Assembly (NCBI RefSeq): GCF_007990265.1
Contig: NZ_BJWH01000008.1
Coordinates: forward strand, 94,991-158,990
Length of the DNA stretch: 64,000 nt
Direction: 5' to 3'
DNA from: Cellulomonas terrae
GTDB lineage: Bacteria; Actinomycetota; Actinomycetes; Actinomycetales; Cellulomonadaceae
Shown here: positions 1 to 7,841 of the stretch, piece after piece
Layout: every line of letters begins with the position of its first letter
Numbering within the stretch: position 1 is the first letter of the stretch
Made by a program: the position numbers and the translations under genes
Notes under the pieces: generated by a model
The model's input: the letters and a program-made list of their open reading frames with translations, nothing else
Told to the model about the DNA's origin: nothing
Databases searched by the model: none

Positions 1-834
1 CGCGGCGACCCGTACCTCGCCCGGCTCGCCCCGGGCTTCGGGCTGCGTGCCCCGGCGCTGCGCATCCGCGGGTCCGACTTCGCGGGCGTCGTCGAGGCCG
101 TCGGCCGGGACGTGACCAGCCTCCGCACCGGGGACGAGGTCTACGGGCTGCGCGACGGCGCGCTCGCCGAGTACGTGTGCGCGCCGGAGCGGCTGGTCGC
201 CCGCAAGCCGGCGAACCTCACCTTCGAGCAGGCCGCGGCCATGCCGATGGCGGCGATGACGGCGCTCCAGGGGCTGCAGGGTCGCGTGCGGCCAGGTCAG
301 CGCGTCCTCGTCAACGGGGCGTCGGGGGGTGTCGGGACGTTCGCGGTGCAGCTCGCGCACGCGTGGGGCGCCGAGGTCACCGGCGTGTGCAGCACCCGCA
401 ACGTCGAGCTCGTCCGGTCCCTCGGCGCCGACCACGTCGTCGACTACACCCGCGACGACGCACTGGCCGCCGGCGAGCGCTACGACGTGCTGTTCGACCT
501 CGTCGCGAACCGCTCCCTGCGGGACCTGCGCCGCGCCCTGACGCCGACCGGGACGCTGGTCCTGTCCGGCGGCGGTGTGTTCGAGGGCGGCTCGGTGCTC
601 GGCCCGATCGGCCTGCTGCTCCGCAGCACGCTGGTGGCACCGTTCGTCGGGCAGCAGATCGTCTCGCTCTCGACGTCACCGGGTGCCGAGCACCTCGACG
701 TCCTGCGCGGGCTGGCCGAGGACGGCACGATCACGCCGGCGATCGACCGCACCTACCCGCTGCCCGCCGCCCCGGACGCGCTGCGGTACCTGGAGACCGA
801 GCACGCCCGGGCGAAGGTCGTCGTCACGATCTAG
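1..834 (+). CDS. MDR-family NADPH:quinone/alcohol oxidoreductase, 5'-truncated
   Basis: The reading frame is open from base 1, so the true start lies outside the window. The visible 277 residues cover most of a medium-chain dehydrogenase/reductase. First comes the end of the GroES-like domain (GSDFAGVVEAVG), then a Rossmann domain with the dinucleotide-binding signature NGASGGVGTFAVQLA, and a LGADHVVDY stretch typical of the quinone-reductase branch. No zinc-ligand cysteines are seen, which fits a zinc-independent NADPH:quinone oxidoreductase; the substrate cannot be told. It is followed, 146 bp later and on the same strand, by an XRE regulator with its own promoter-like -10 box, so co-transcription is not evident. 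Confidence 0.85.
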   Translation, partial: RGDPYLARLAPGFGLRAPALRIRGSDFAGVVEAVGRDVTSLRTGDEVYGLRDGALAEYVCAPERLVARKPANLTFEQAAAMPMAAMTALQGLQGRVRPGQRVLVNGASGGVGTFAVQLAHAWGAEVTGVCSTRNVELVRSLGADHVVDYTRDDALAAGERYDVLFDLVANRSLRDLRRALTPTGTLVLSGGGVFEGGSVLGPIGLLLRSTLVAPFVGQQIVSLSTSPGAEHLDVLRGLAEDGTITPAIDRTYPLPAAPDALRYLETEHARAKVVVTI

Positions 835-980
835 AGCAGACCGCCCCGACCGGGCGCGCGTCCTGGCAGCCCGGAAAGTCGCGAAGGCCCGGAATGTGCA
901 CCTCACCCGGTCGGGCGGCAGGGAGGTGTCACCCTGGCGCTCGGCTACCGGTGGCCCTCCGCGATCCCTATCGTGAGTAC

Positions 981-2291
981 GTGAATCCCCTGAGCCGACG
1001 AGTGCGCGACGCCCGCGAGAAGGCCGGACTGAGCCAGGGCGAGCTCGCGCGGCAGGCTGGCGTCCACCCCACCTACATCTCGCACGTCGAGAACGACCGG
1101 CGCGCGCTGGGTGAGGACGCGCTCGCCCGGGTGGCCCAGGTGCTCGGTGTCTCCGTGGCCTACCTGCTCGACGGCGAGCAGGCCCCGGACTACCGGTCCG
1201 CGGAGAGCGCCCTCGTCGAGGCGCGCCGGCTGTCCCGCATGGGCGAGGCGCGCGCCGCCGCCGACGTCCTGGCACAGGTGGACGTCTCGGCGCTGGACGT
1301 CGACGCCGCCGCGCGTGTCGGCCTCGCGCACGCCGAGGCCCTCGACCTCGCCGGGGACCTCGAGGGATCGGTCGATGCCCTGGAGCGCCTCTGCGTGCGG
1401 CTGATGGACGCCCACCGGTACCGGCAGGCCGCGTACGCCGCGATGCGCATCGTCATGGCCCTGACCGAGATCGCCGACCTCCACCGCGCCGTCTCGCGCG
1501 GTGAGGCCCTGCTCGCCCAGCTCCCGGCCTCGGTCGCGGGCAGCGACGAGGTGGTCCGGCTCGAGTCGACGATCATCTGGGCCTACATCGCCCGCGGGGA
1601 CGCGACGTATGCGCGCTACCGCGGCCGGCAGCTGCTCGCGCACACCCGCCAGCACGGGTCGGCCCGCGCCGTGTCGTCCGTGCACTGGAACCTGGCGTTC
1701 GTCGACGACGCGCTGGGTGACCCCGACGCGGCGCTCGCTCAGCTCGAGTCCGCGATCGCGCTCGCGGGCAGCGACGAGATCGACCGCGACCTGCCACGAC
1801 TGCGCCTCGACCGGGCGTTCCTGCTCGTCTCCGTGGAGCCGCCGCGTGCCGCGGAGGCGCTCGCGGACCTCGACGCCGCCCAGACCGCGCTCGAGGTCGG
1901 CGAGTCACAGATCGAGCTCGCCCGCGCCGACTCCGTGCGGTCGCGCGCCTGGCTCCTGCTCGACGACGCGGCGATGGCCCAGCAGTACGCGACCCGGGCC
2001 GTCGAGCTGTTGCGCGAGGGCGTCCGTCGCGACTCGGCGTCCGCGCACGAGGCGCTCGGCGACGCGATGCTCGCCCAGCGCGCGCGGCCCGAGGCCGTCA
2101 AGGAGTACCGGTCGGCGGCCGAGCTGCTCGACATGATCTCGTCCGGACGGTCCGCCGCGGTGCTCTGGCGCCGCATCGGCGACCGGCTCCGGGTGGCCGG
2201 CGACGAGGACGAACGGGTGGTCGAGGCGTACGGCCGCGCGCTCGCCGCCGCTGGCATCCGGGGGGTCCTGCCCCCGCCGCCGAGGGTGTGA
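981..2291 (+). CDS. XRE-family regulator with TPR-like C-terminal domain (candidate RRNPP-type peptide receptor)
   Basis: This is a 436-residue protein. Residues 4-62 form a Cro/C1-type helix-turn-helix (REKAGLSQGELARQAGVHP, then HVENDRRALG). The rest, about 70-425, is all helical, with degenerate 34-residue TPR-like units, for example WNLAFVDDALGDPDAALAQL and ALGDAMLAQRARPEAVKEY. I place the start at GTG 981 because a TATCGT -10 box at 969-974 lies 6 nt upstream (leaderless) and the HTH begins right there; the much longer open frame back to 177 overlaps the MDR gene and has no domain sense. An N-terminal HTH plus a C-terminal TPR array is the architecture of the PlcR/NprR/AimR (RRNPP) receptors, which bind short secreted peptides encoded just downstream. 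Two small exported-peptide genes follow at 2411 and 2626. Peptide binding is inferred, not shown. Confidence 0.85.
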   Translation: MNPLSRRVRDAREKAGLSQGELARQAGVHPTYISHVENDRRALGEDALARVAQVLGVSVAYLLDGEQAPDYRSAESALVEARRLSRMGEARAAADVLAQVDVSALDVDAAARVGLAHAEALDLAGDLEGSVDALERLCVRLMDAHRYRQAAYAAMRIVMALTEIADLHRAVSRGEALLAQLPASVAGSDEVVRLESTIIWAYIARGDATYARYRGRQLLAHTRQHGSARAVSSVHWNLAFVDDALGDPDAALAQLESAIALAGSDEIDRDLPRLRLDRAFLLVSVEPPRAAEALADLDAAQTALEVGESQIELARADSVRSRAWLLLDDAAMAQQYATRAVELLREGVRRDSASAHEALGDAMLAQRARPEAVKEYRSAAELLDMISSGRSAAVLWRRIGDRLRVAGDEDERVVEAYGRALAAAGIRGVLPPPPRV

Positions 2292-2311
2292 ACACCGCAT
2301 AACGGTGATGT

Positions 2312-2356
2312 CTACCCCCTGGTGTCCTGCGTCATTGCGCCCTAGACACGGGGTAG
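2312..2356. promoter_or_regulatory. Interrupted inverted repeat upstream of the peptide genes
   Basis: CTACCCC (2312-2318) and GTGTC (2322-2326) are complementary to GACAC (2345-2349) and GGGGTAG (2350-2356). This gives 12 paired bases with a 3-nt bulge and an 18-nt loop. It starts 20 nt after the regulator stop codon and lies before the first peptide gene. It could be the regulator's operator or a weak terminator; there is no T-tract. Confidence 0.5.
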
Positions 2357-2367
2357 GGACCATTCCA

Positions 2368-2392
2368 GGTGTACCGGAGAGTCCGGTGCACC
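2368..2392. promoter_or_regulatory. 11-bp hairpin/dyad in the 5' region of the first peptide gene
   Basis: GGTGTACCGGA and TCCGGTGCACC pair over 11 positions (one is G-U in RNA) around a 3-nt GAG loop. Each arm also contains a near-palindromic GGTGyACC element. The dyad ends 3 nt before the Shine-Dalgarno GGAAAGG (2396-2402), so it could be a regulator-binding site or an RNA hairpin that controls translation. Confidence 0.5.
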
Positions 2393-2410
2393 CTCGGAAA
2401 GGTCTCCCTC

Positions 2411-2533
2411 ATGAAGAAGCTCAGCGTCGTCGTCGTCCTCGTCCTCACCGTCTTCGCCGGTGCCACCAGCGCGTCGGCAGCCTCCGGCTCGACCCAGCAG
2501 GTCGCCGCGCCGTGCTGCAAGCACGTGATCTGA
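2411..2533 (+). CDS. Small exported peptide 1 with C-terminal PCCK motif (candidate signalling peptide)
   Basis: This is a 40-codon ORF. Its ATG is preceded at 8 nt by the Shine-Dalgarno GGAAAGG. The product has a classic Sec signal: Lys2-Lys3, a hydrophobic run (VVVVLVLTVFAGA) and an ASA cleavage site near residues 21-23. That would leave a mature peptide of about 17 residues ending AAPCCKHVI. The second peptide gene, 92 bp downstream, also encodes exactly 40 residues, begins Met-Lys-Lys and has Pro34-Cys35-Cys36-Lys37 at the same positions, so this is not a chance ORF. Size, export signal and position behind an XRE-TPR gene match Firmicute pheromone precursors such as PapR, NprX and AimP. 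Alternatives are a metal-binding or antimicrobial peptide; no modification enzyme or exporter is adjacent. Confidence 0.75.
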   Translation: MKKLSVVVVLVLTVFAGATSASAASGSTQQVAAPCCKHVI

Positions 2534-2625
2534 CACCACCGACGAGACGCGTCGCCGCACCCGCCCCCTGCGGTCCCGCGGCGGCGCGAGGCCCCGGCCA
2601 GATTGATCAGCTGGAAGGTTCCACC

Positions 2626-2748
2626 ATGAAGAAGCAGAGCATCGCCCTCGTCATCGCCCTCGCCGCCCTCTCAGGTGTCGGGGCAGTCGTCGCACCTGTG
2701 ACCGACGCCCAGGCGTTCATCACCCCGTGCTGCAAGACCGGCACCTGA
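2626..2748 (+). CDS. Small exported peptide 2 with C-terminal PCCK motif (paralogue of peptide 1)
   Basis: This is a 40-codon ORF with the Shine-Dalgarno GGAAGG (2613-2618) 7 nt before its ATG. It starts Met-Lys-Lys, has a hydrophobic core (IALVIALAALSGVGAVVA) and a likely AQA cleavage site at residues 28-30, giving a 10-residue product FITPCCKTGT. It shares length, start and the exact position of Pro34-Cys-Cys-Lys37 with peptide 1, while the residues before and after diverge (HVI against TGT). That pattern suggests a duplicated pair with different specificity or partner. A strong hairpin at 2808-2841 closes the unit. No database family is known to me; the signalling role is inferred from layout. 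Confidence 0.75.
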   Translation: MKKQSIALVIALAALSGVGAVVAPVTDAQAFITPCCKTGT

Positions 2749-2807
2749 GGATCGGAGCAGAAGCGTCCCGCACCCCCCGCGTGCGTCGACGCCCACCACG
2801 TCCCGCC

Positions 2808-2841
2808 GGCCGGTGAGCACCCTCCGGGGAGCTCACCGGCC
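2808..2841 (+). terminator. Terminator-like hairpin after the peptide cassette
   Basis: GGCCGGTGAGC (2808-2818) pairs perfectly with GCTCACCGGCC (2831-2841) over 11 bp with a 12-nt loop. There is no T-tract, as is usual for actinobacterial terminators. Confidence 0.65.
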
Positions 2842-3041
2842 CGCCGGGGCACCCGTCCGACGTGGTCCCGCAGACATCCCCCCGCAGGTCGTGGCCCCTG
2901 GGCAGGGCGACGGGCGGACCCCGCGCCCGGCTCGTCCAGGATCAGCCCGGATCCAGGTGATTCTCAGGTTCGAGGATTCACCCGGAAGGACGGCCTGGAC
3001 GTTTGACCAGCACCGCACTCGTGCCGCACACTCGTCCTGAT

Positions 3042-3076
3042 GGTGCGCATCGCCTGCCCCCTGCGCGGTGCGCACC
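3042..3076. repeat. Inverted repeat, 8 bp arms
   Basis: GGTGCGCA (3042-3049) and TGCGCACC (3069-3076) are perfectly complementary with a 19-nt loop. The repeat sits just before the stronger hairpin at 3089-3124 and may form a tandem terminator with it. Confidence 0.5.
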
Positions 3077-3088
3077 GTCTTCACGTCC

Positions 3089-3124
3089 GAGAGCGGGACG
3101 GGTCCGCTGACCCGTCCCGCTCTC
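3089..3124. terminator. Strong 15-bp hairpin
   Basis: GAGAGCGGGACGGGT and ACCCGTCCCGCTCTC form a perfect 15-bp stem with a 6-nt loop. It insulates the helicase-like gene at 3197 from the upstream cassette. Confidence 0.65.
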
Positions 3125-3196
3125 CGTGTCTCCGGGTGTGCCCGTCACGGCGCGCCATGCCCGTGATCACGCGGCAGCGCGGTTAGCGTTCCCAGC

Positions 3197-6100
3197 GTGA
3201 CCATCCCCGTGCGCACCTCCGGCCCGGGACCCGACCAGGCTCCCGAGACCGGCGCAGACCCCGCCGACCGACCGATGCTCGTCGAGCCCCCGAGCCCTGC
3301 CGAGCTCCTCGAAGGGTCCGTCGCGACCTGGCGCGCCGCGCTCGTCGAAGCGGCCGGCGGGTCGACGCTCGTCGACGTCGAGCTGCTCGGTGACGCCGCC
3401 CTCGACCTGTCGGCCGCGCACCCGTCGGGGATCTCCCAGCTGTACGCGGGCCGCGAGACCCGCCTGTCCAACCTCGTCCGCGAGGGGGCGGCCCTGTCGA
3501 CCGCGCGACGTCGCGCCCGTGCCGTCAGCGCGCGCGCCGCCGTGTACGCCCAGCGGTACGGCATCGCGCCGACGTCCCTGGCCATCGGGGTCGCCACCTG
3601 GACCGAGCGCACCACCCCCGACATCGCCAGCGACGACGTCGCCGCGCTCGCGTCGGTGACCCGGCAGCGGACCCCGGACGGCGAGCAGCAGACCGACGCT
3701 GCGCCGCGGGTCGTCCGTGCTCCCGTCCTCCTGCGCCCCGTCACCCTGCACGCCCGTGGCTCCGGGGAGAGCGACTACGAGCTCGCGCTCGAGCCGTCCC
3801 TCGAGGTCAACCCCGTGCTCGCCCGCGCGCTGCGGACGCGTGGTGCGCTCCTCGACCCCGGCGCGGTCGCGCGCGGCACGTTCACGTCCAACGGGTTCGA
3901 CCCGCGCGCTGCGCTGCACCGGCTCGCCTCGCTCGGCGAGGCCGTCCTCGACGACTTCTCGATGAGCGAGCGCGTCGTCGTCGGCACCTTCGTGCACCCC
4001 GGCCAGATCCTCGTCGACGACCTCGACAACCTGTCCGGCACCCTCGAGCGCCACGAGGTCGTCTCCGCGCTCGCGGGCGTCGAGGAGTCCCGCACCCGGC
4101 TGCGACGCGTGCTGCCCGCACCGGTGCGCGGTGACCGCGATCCTGGCCACGAGCGTGGTGTCGGCGACCTCGACCCCGCCCAGCAGCACGTCCTGGACGT
4201 CGTCGCGACCGGGACGCACCTCTTCGTCGACGCGCCCGCCGGCGCCGACGTCACCGGCACGCTCGCCGCGCTCGTCGCCGACGCCGCCGCCACCGGCCGC
4301 ACCGTGCTGTACGTCCCGGGACACCGCCGGGCAGCCGCGGCGCTCGCGGACCGGCTCACCGCCCTGGGCCTCGGCGACCTGCTGCTCGACGTGGCCCCCG
4401 AGGCAGGGTGGCGGTCGGCGATCTCGCGTCGCCTGCTCGGTGCGATGACGCTCGAGGCCCCCTCGGTCGACGCGAACGGTGTCGTCGCGCTGCGCAGCGA
4501 GCTCGTCAGCTCCCGCGAGCGCCTGCGCGCCTATGTCGACGCCCTGCACGCGGAACGCACCCCCTGGGGAGTGTCGGCGTACGACGCCCTGCAGCAGCTG
4601 GCCCGGCTGACCTCGGCCCGACCGACCCCGAAGACGACGGTGCGGCTGTCGCCCGACGTGGCGCGCGTGCTCGACGCCCCGCGGCGCACCGAGCTCGCCG
4701 ACGCACTCGTGCAGGCAGGGGAGCTGGGTGCGTTCCGGGTCCGCCCCACCGACACCCCCTGGTACGGCGCGGACCTGCGCACGCGGGCCGACGCCGAGAA
4801 CGCGGTCCGCCGGCTCGAGCGCGTGCTCGACTCCACCCTGCCGGCGCTCGTCGCGCGGACCGCCCAGGTGGCCGCCGAGACCGGGCTGACGCAGGCGACG
4901 ACCGTCACCTCCTGGGTCGAGCAGCTCACCATGCTCGACGGCGTCCGCGCGGCCCTCGACGTGTTCCAGCCGATCGTCTTCGAGCGCACCGCCGCCGACC
5001 TCGTGGCAGCCACCGCCACCAAGGAGTGGCGTGCGGAGCAGGGCATCGAGATGGGCTACTGGCTGCGCCGACGGCTGCGCAAGCAGTCGAAGGACATGGT
5101 CCGTCCCGGCCGGCCCGTCGCGGACCTGCACGTCCGGCTGATCGAGGTGCAGGCGCAGCGCGAGATCTGGCAGGCGCACTGCCCGTCCGGCGGGTGGCCG
5201 CGGCTGCCCGACGGTCTCGAGCACATCGAGGAGGAGTTCGCCGCCGTGCGCGCCGACCTCGACGCGCTCGATGAGGTCCTCGCGACCACCCCGGGCGGCG
5301 GCGGCCTGTCGAGCCTGCCGTTCGCGGCGCTGACGGAGCGGCTGACCCGGCTGCGGTCCGACACCGCCGCGCTCGTCGACCTCCCCGAGCGCACGGGGCT
5401 CCTGCACCGCCTCCGGTCCGCGGGGCTGGGCGCGCTCGTCGACGACCTTGCCACCCGCCGGATCGACCCCGCCCTCGCTCCCGCCGAGCTCGACCTGGCC
5501 TGGTGGAGCACCGTCATCGAGCAGATCCTCGGCGAGGACCCGGCGCTCGCCGGCTACGACGGCGCTGCGCTCGGAGCGCTGTCCGCGCGCTACGCGACGC
5601 TCGACCGCGCGCACGTGAAGAGCCTGTCCGGCCCTGTCCTGGGGGCGGTCGTCGGGCACGTCTCGCACACCCTGCGCCAGCACCGCGAGCAGGCCGAGGC
5701 GCTGTTCGCGGACCTCGTCGAGGAGCGGCTCACGTCGCTGCGGGACACCGTCGTGCGGCACCCCGAGGTCGCCCGGCGCTTGCGGCCCGTCATCGCCGCC
5801 AGCCCGATGCTGGTCCCGCAGGTCCTCCCGCCCACCCGCACCGTGGACCTCGTCGTGATCGACTCCGCCGCGCACCTGCCCGTCGAGGTCGCGCTCGCCG
5901 CCGTCGCCCGCGGCCGCCAGGTCGTCGTCGTCGGCGACGCCCGCTGCGCGTCCGGCAGCGCGGTCCGCGAGCTCGCCGCCGTCCTGCCGTCCGTCGCGCT
6001 GCGCGCCGACTCCTCCCGTCGCGACCCGTACCTCACCGCGTTCCTCGCCGCCCACGGCTATGCCGGCGTCCTGCGCCCGACGCCGCTGCCGCAGCACCGG

Positions 6101-7780
6101 CCGCTGGTCAGCCTCGACGTCGTCGACGGCACCGGGATGCCCGACCAGGCGACCGGGTCCGTCGACTCGACGCGCGAGGAGGTCGAGCACGTCGTCGAGC
6201 TCGTCCTCACCCACGCGCTCCTGCGTCCCGAGGAGTCGCTCGCCGTCATCACCGCGACCCCGACGCACGCCGAGGCCGTCCGGGAGGCGGTCCTGTCCGA
6301 GGTCCGCGGCAACCCCGCCCTCGCCGCGTTCTTCGACTCCGGCCGCGTCGACCCGTTCGTCGTCACCGACCTGCCGAACGTCGCCGGCCTGCGCCGCGAG
6401 GCGATCATCCTGTCGCTCGGCCTCGGCCGGACCCCGCACCGTCGCGTCCTGCACACCTTCGGGCCCATCACCGGACCCGGCGGCGACGCGCTGCTGCTCG
6501 ACGCCCTCGGCTCCACCCGCCACCGGCTCACCGTCGTCTCCTGCTTCGGGGCCGACGACCTCGACCCCGAGCGGCTGCGCGGCCCCGGCCCGCGGCTCCT
6601 CGCGGACCTGCTCGCGTTCGCGGCGCGCCGCGGTGCCGGGCAGGACGTCGCCGACCTCGTGACCCCGCCCGAGCCGACCGACCCGCTCCTGCGAACGCTC
6701 GCCGCCGCGACCGCCGCCGCCGACCAGGCCCTCGCCGCGGCGACCGAGCCCGACCGCCTCCTGCTCGACCTCGCCGAGCGCCTCTGGAAGCACGGCCTGC
6801 TCGTCGAGGCCGACCACGGCATCCCCGGCGGCGACCGGATCCCGCTCGTCGTCGGACACCCGGACCTGCCCGGTGAGATGCTCGTCGCCGTCCTCACCGA
6901 CGACCAGGAGTACACCGCCGAGCCGAGCGTCCGCGTCCGCGACCGCCTCACCGCCGACCGCCTCGAGCGTGTCGGGTGGAGCGTCATCCGCGTCTGGTCC
7001 GCCGCCGCGTTCATGGACCCGCAGGCCGAGGTCGACCGCATCCGCCGCGCCGTGCACGCCCGCGTGCCCGCGCCCGCCGCACCGCGGACCGCGCCGCTGC
7101 AGCTCGGCCTGATCGACGAGGCCGACGACACCGAGGACCTGCCGACGCCCACCTCCGCCCGGCGCGCGGCCGCACGCGCGGCAGCCCACCCCGACGGCCC
7201 CCGCCCCGCCACCGGGGTGTGGTCGACGATCGAGGTCATCGACGCGGTCAACGCCCAGAAGGCCGCCGCTGGTGCTGCTCCGGCTCCCGATGCCGTGGCC
7301 GGTACCGACGCCGCCGCGGTCTCCGCCTCGTCCGGCGCCGCCGATGCATCGACCGTCTCCGGCGATGCCACCGACGCTGCCGCTGGTGGTGAGTCTGCTG
7401 GTGCCGGTGACTCGGTCGCCGCTGGTGAGGCTGCCGCCGCCAGTGACCCCGGCTCTGCGGGTGACTCCCGCGCTGCGGGTGCTTCCGGGCCTGGCGGTGC
7501 TTCCGCGGCTGAGGGCGACGACCCGCGCCCGCCCAGCCGCGCGCTCCAGCTCGCGCTCGCCGTGCCCACGCGGCAGCGCCCCGACGTCCGCCGCGGCCTG
7601 CCGATCGGCGCCTACAGCGACGACCAGCTCGACGAGCTGGTCGCGTGGCTCCAGTCCGACGAGCAGGAGCGGACCCGCGAGCAGCTCGCCGCCGCGCTGC
7701 GGGACGAGCTGGGCATCACGCGCCGGTCCTACCGGATCGACACCGCGGTCCGCAGCGCCATCACCCGCGGGATGCGCTGA
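3197..7780 (+). CDS. Giant UPF1-like helicase/nuclease homologue with degenerate active sites
   Basis: The 1527-residue protein follows the order of actinobacterial SF1 helicases with a C-terminal Vsr/DUF559-like nuclease. The motif-I region at about 340-370 reads DAPAGADVTG, with no GKS/T. The motif-II region at about 884-898 reads VVIDSAAHLP, where DEA is expected. Motif III at about 910 reads VVVVGDARCAS rather than GDxxQLPP. The motif V/VI region (FGPITGPGGDALLLDAL) lacks the arginine finger. At about 1210-1300 the nuclease fold survives (RVRDRLTADRLERVGW) but the expected FRID and ECDG positions read RIPL and VLTD. A low-complexity Ala/Gly/Ser/Asp linker (about 1355-1440) leads to a helical C-terminal domain. 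The GTG start has a TAGCGT box 7 nt upstream. The frame is intact, so this looks like a maintained pseudoenzyme, perhaps a scaffold or DNA-binding protein. Confidence 0.7.
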   Translation: MTIPVRTSGPGPDQAPETGADPADRPMLVEPPSPAELLEGSVATWRAALVEAAGGSTLVDVELLGDAALDLSAAHPSGISQLYAGRETRLSNLVREGAALSTARRRARAVSARAAVYAQRYGIAPTSLAIGVATWTERTTPDIASDDVAALASVTRQRTPDGEQQTDAAPRVVRAPVLLRPVTLHARGSGESDYELALEPSLEVNPVLARALRTRGALLDPGAVARGTFTSNGFDPRAALHRLASLGEAVLDDFSMSERVVVGTFVHPGQILVDDLDNLSGTLERHEVVSALAGVEESRTRLRRVLPAPVRGDRDPGHERGVGDLDPAQQHVLDVVATGTHLFVDAPAGADVTGTLAALVADAAATGRTVLYVPGHRRAAAALADRLTALGLGDLLLDVAPEAGWRSAISRRLLGAMTLEAPSVDANGVVALRSELVSSRERLRAYVDALHAERTPWGVSAYDALQQLARLTSARPTPKTTVRLSPDVARVLDAPRRTELADALVQAGELGAFRVRPTDTPWYGADLRTRADAENAVRRLERVLDSTLPALVARTAQVAAETGLTQATTVTSWVEQLTMLDGVRAALDVFQPIVFERTAADLVAATATKEWRAEQGIEMGYWLRRRLRKQSKDMVRPGRPVADLHVRLIEVQAQREIWQAHCPSGGWPRLPDGLEHIEEEFAAVRADLDALDEVLATTPGGGGLSSLPFAALTERLTRLRSDTAALVDLPERTGLLHRLRSAGLGALVDDLATRRIDPALAPAELDLAWWSTVIEQILGEDPALAGYDGAALGALSARYATLDRAHVKSLSGPVLGAVVGHVSHTLRQHREQAEALFADLVEERLTSLRDTVVRHPEVARRLRPVIAASPMLVPQVLPPTRTVDLVVIDSAAHLPVEVALAAVARGRQVVVVGDARCASGSAVRELAAVLPSVALRADSSRRDPYLTAFLAAHGYAGVLRPTPLPQHRPLVSLDVVDGTGMPDQATGSVDSTREEVEHVVELVLTHALLRPEESLAVITATPTHAEAVREAVLSEVRGNPALAAFFDSGRVDPFVVTDLPNVAGLRREAIILSLGLGRTPHRRVLHTFGPITGPGGDALLLDALGSTRHRLTVVSCFGADDLDPERLRGPGPRLLADLLAFAARRGAGQDVADLVTPPEPTDPLLRTLAAATAAADQALAAATEPDRLLLDLAERLWKHGLLVEADHGIPGGDRIPLVVGHPDLPGEMLVAVLTDDQEYTAEPSVRVRDRLTADRLERVGWSVIRVWSAAAFMDPQAEVDRIRRAVHARVPAPAAPRTAPLQLGLIDEADDTEDLPTPTSARRAAARAAAHPDGPRPATGVWSTIEVIDAVNAQKAAAGAAPAPDAVAGTDAAAVSASSGAADASTVSGDATDAAAGGESAGAGDSVAAGEAAAASDPGSAGDSRAAGASGPGGASAAEGDDPRPPSRALQLALAVPTRQRPDVRRGLPIGAYSDDQLDELVAWLQSDEQERTREQLAAALRDELGITRRSYRIDTAVRSAITRGMR

Positions 7781-7841
7781 GCGGCTCCGGTCACACCGAG
7801 CCTGTTCCGCGACCGCTGACCTCGGGTGGGATCATCGGACG

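Larger units (their letters stand above)
2749..3196. other. Non-coding interval with three hairpins
   Basis: Across these 448 bp I see no convincing gene. The interval carries perfect hairpins at 2808-2841, 3042-3076 and 3089-3124, and ends in a TAGCGT -10 box (3184-3189) for the next gene. A GTG-started frame at 2813 has neither a Shine-Dalgarno nor a recognisable product. Confidence 0.6.

Noticed and set aside
177..980. N-terminal extension of the XRE regulator ORF back to 177
   Set aside because: It overlaps the in-frame MDR gene on the same strand, encodes an Arg/Pro-rich sequence without domains, and the HTH begins right after GTG 981, which has a TATCGT -10 box.
981..2748. Phage arbitrium (AimR-AimP) system within a prophage
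   Set aside because: The regulator-peptide layout is similar, but no integrase, capsid, terminase or lysis genes are in the window and the flanks are housekeeping genes.
2813..3040. A 75-codon GTG-started ORF downstream of the peptide genes, considered as a third peptide
   Set aside because: It lies across the terminator hairpin, lacks a Shine-Dalgarno, a signal sequence and the PCCK tip.
3003..3040. A 12-codon TTG-started frame followed by hairpins, considered as an attenuator leader peptide
   Set aside because: No run of regulatory codons, and alternative pairing between the hairpins is not evident. The promoter of the next gene lies beyond them.
3167..7189. Long antisense ORF of 1340 codons opposite the helicase-like gene
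   Set aside because: Typical high-GC shadow frame: Arg/Gly/Val-biased sequence with no domains, while the plus strand has recognisable folds.
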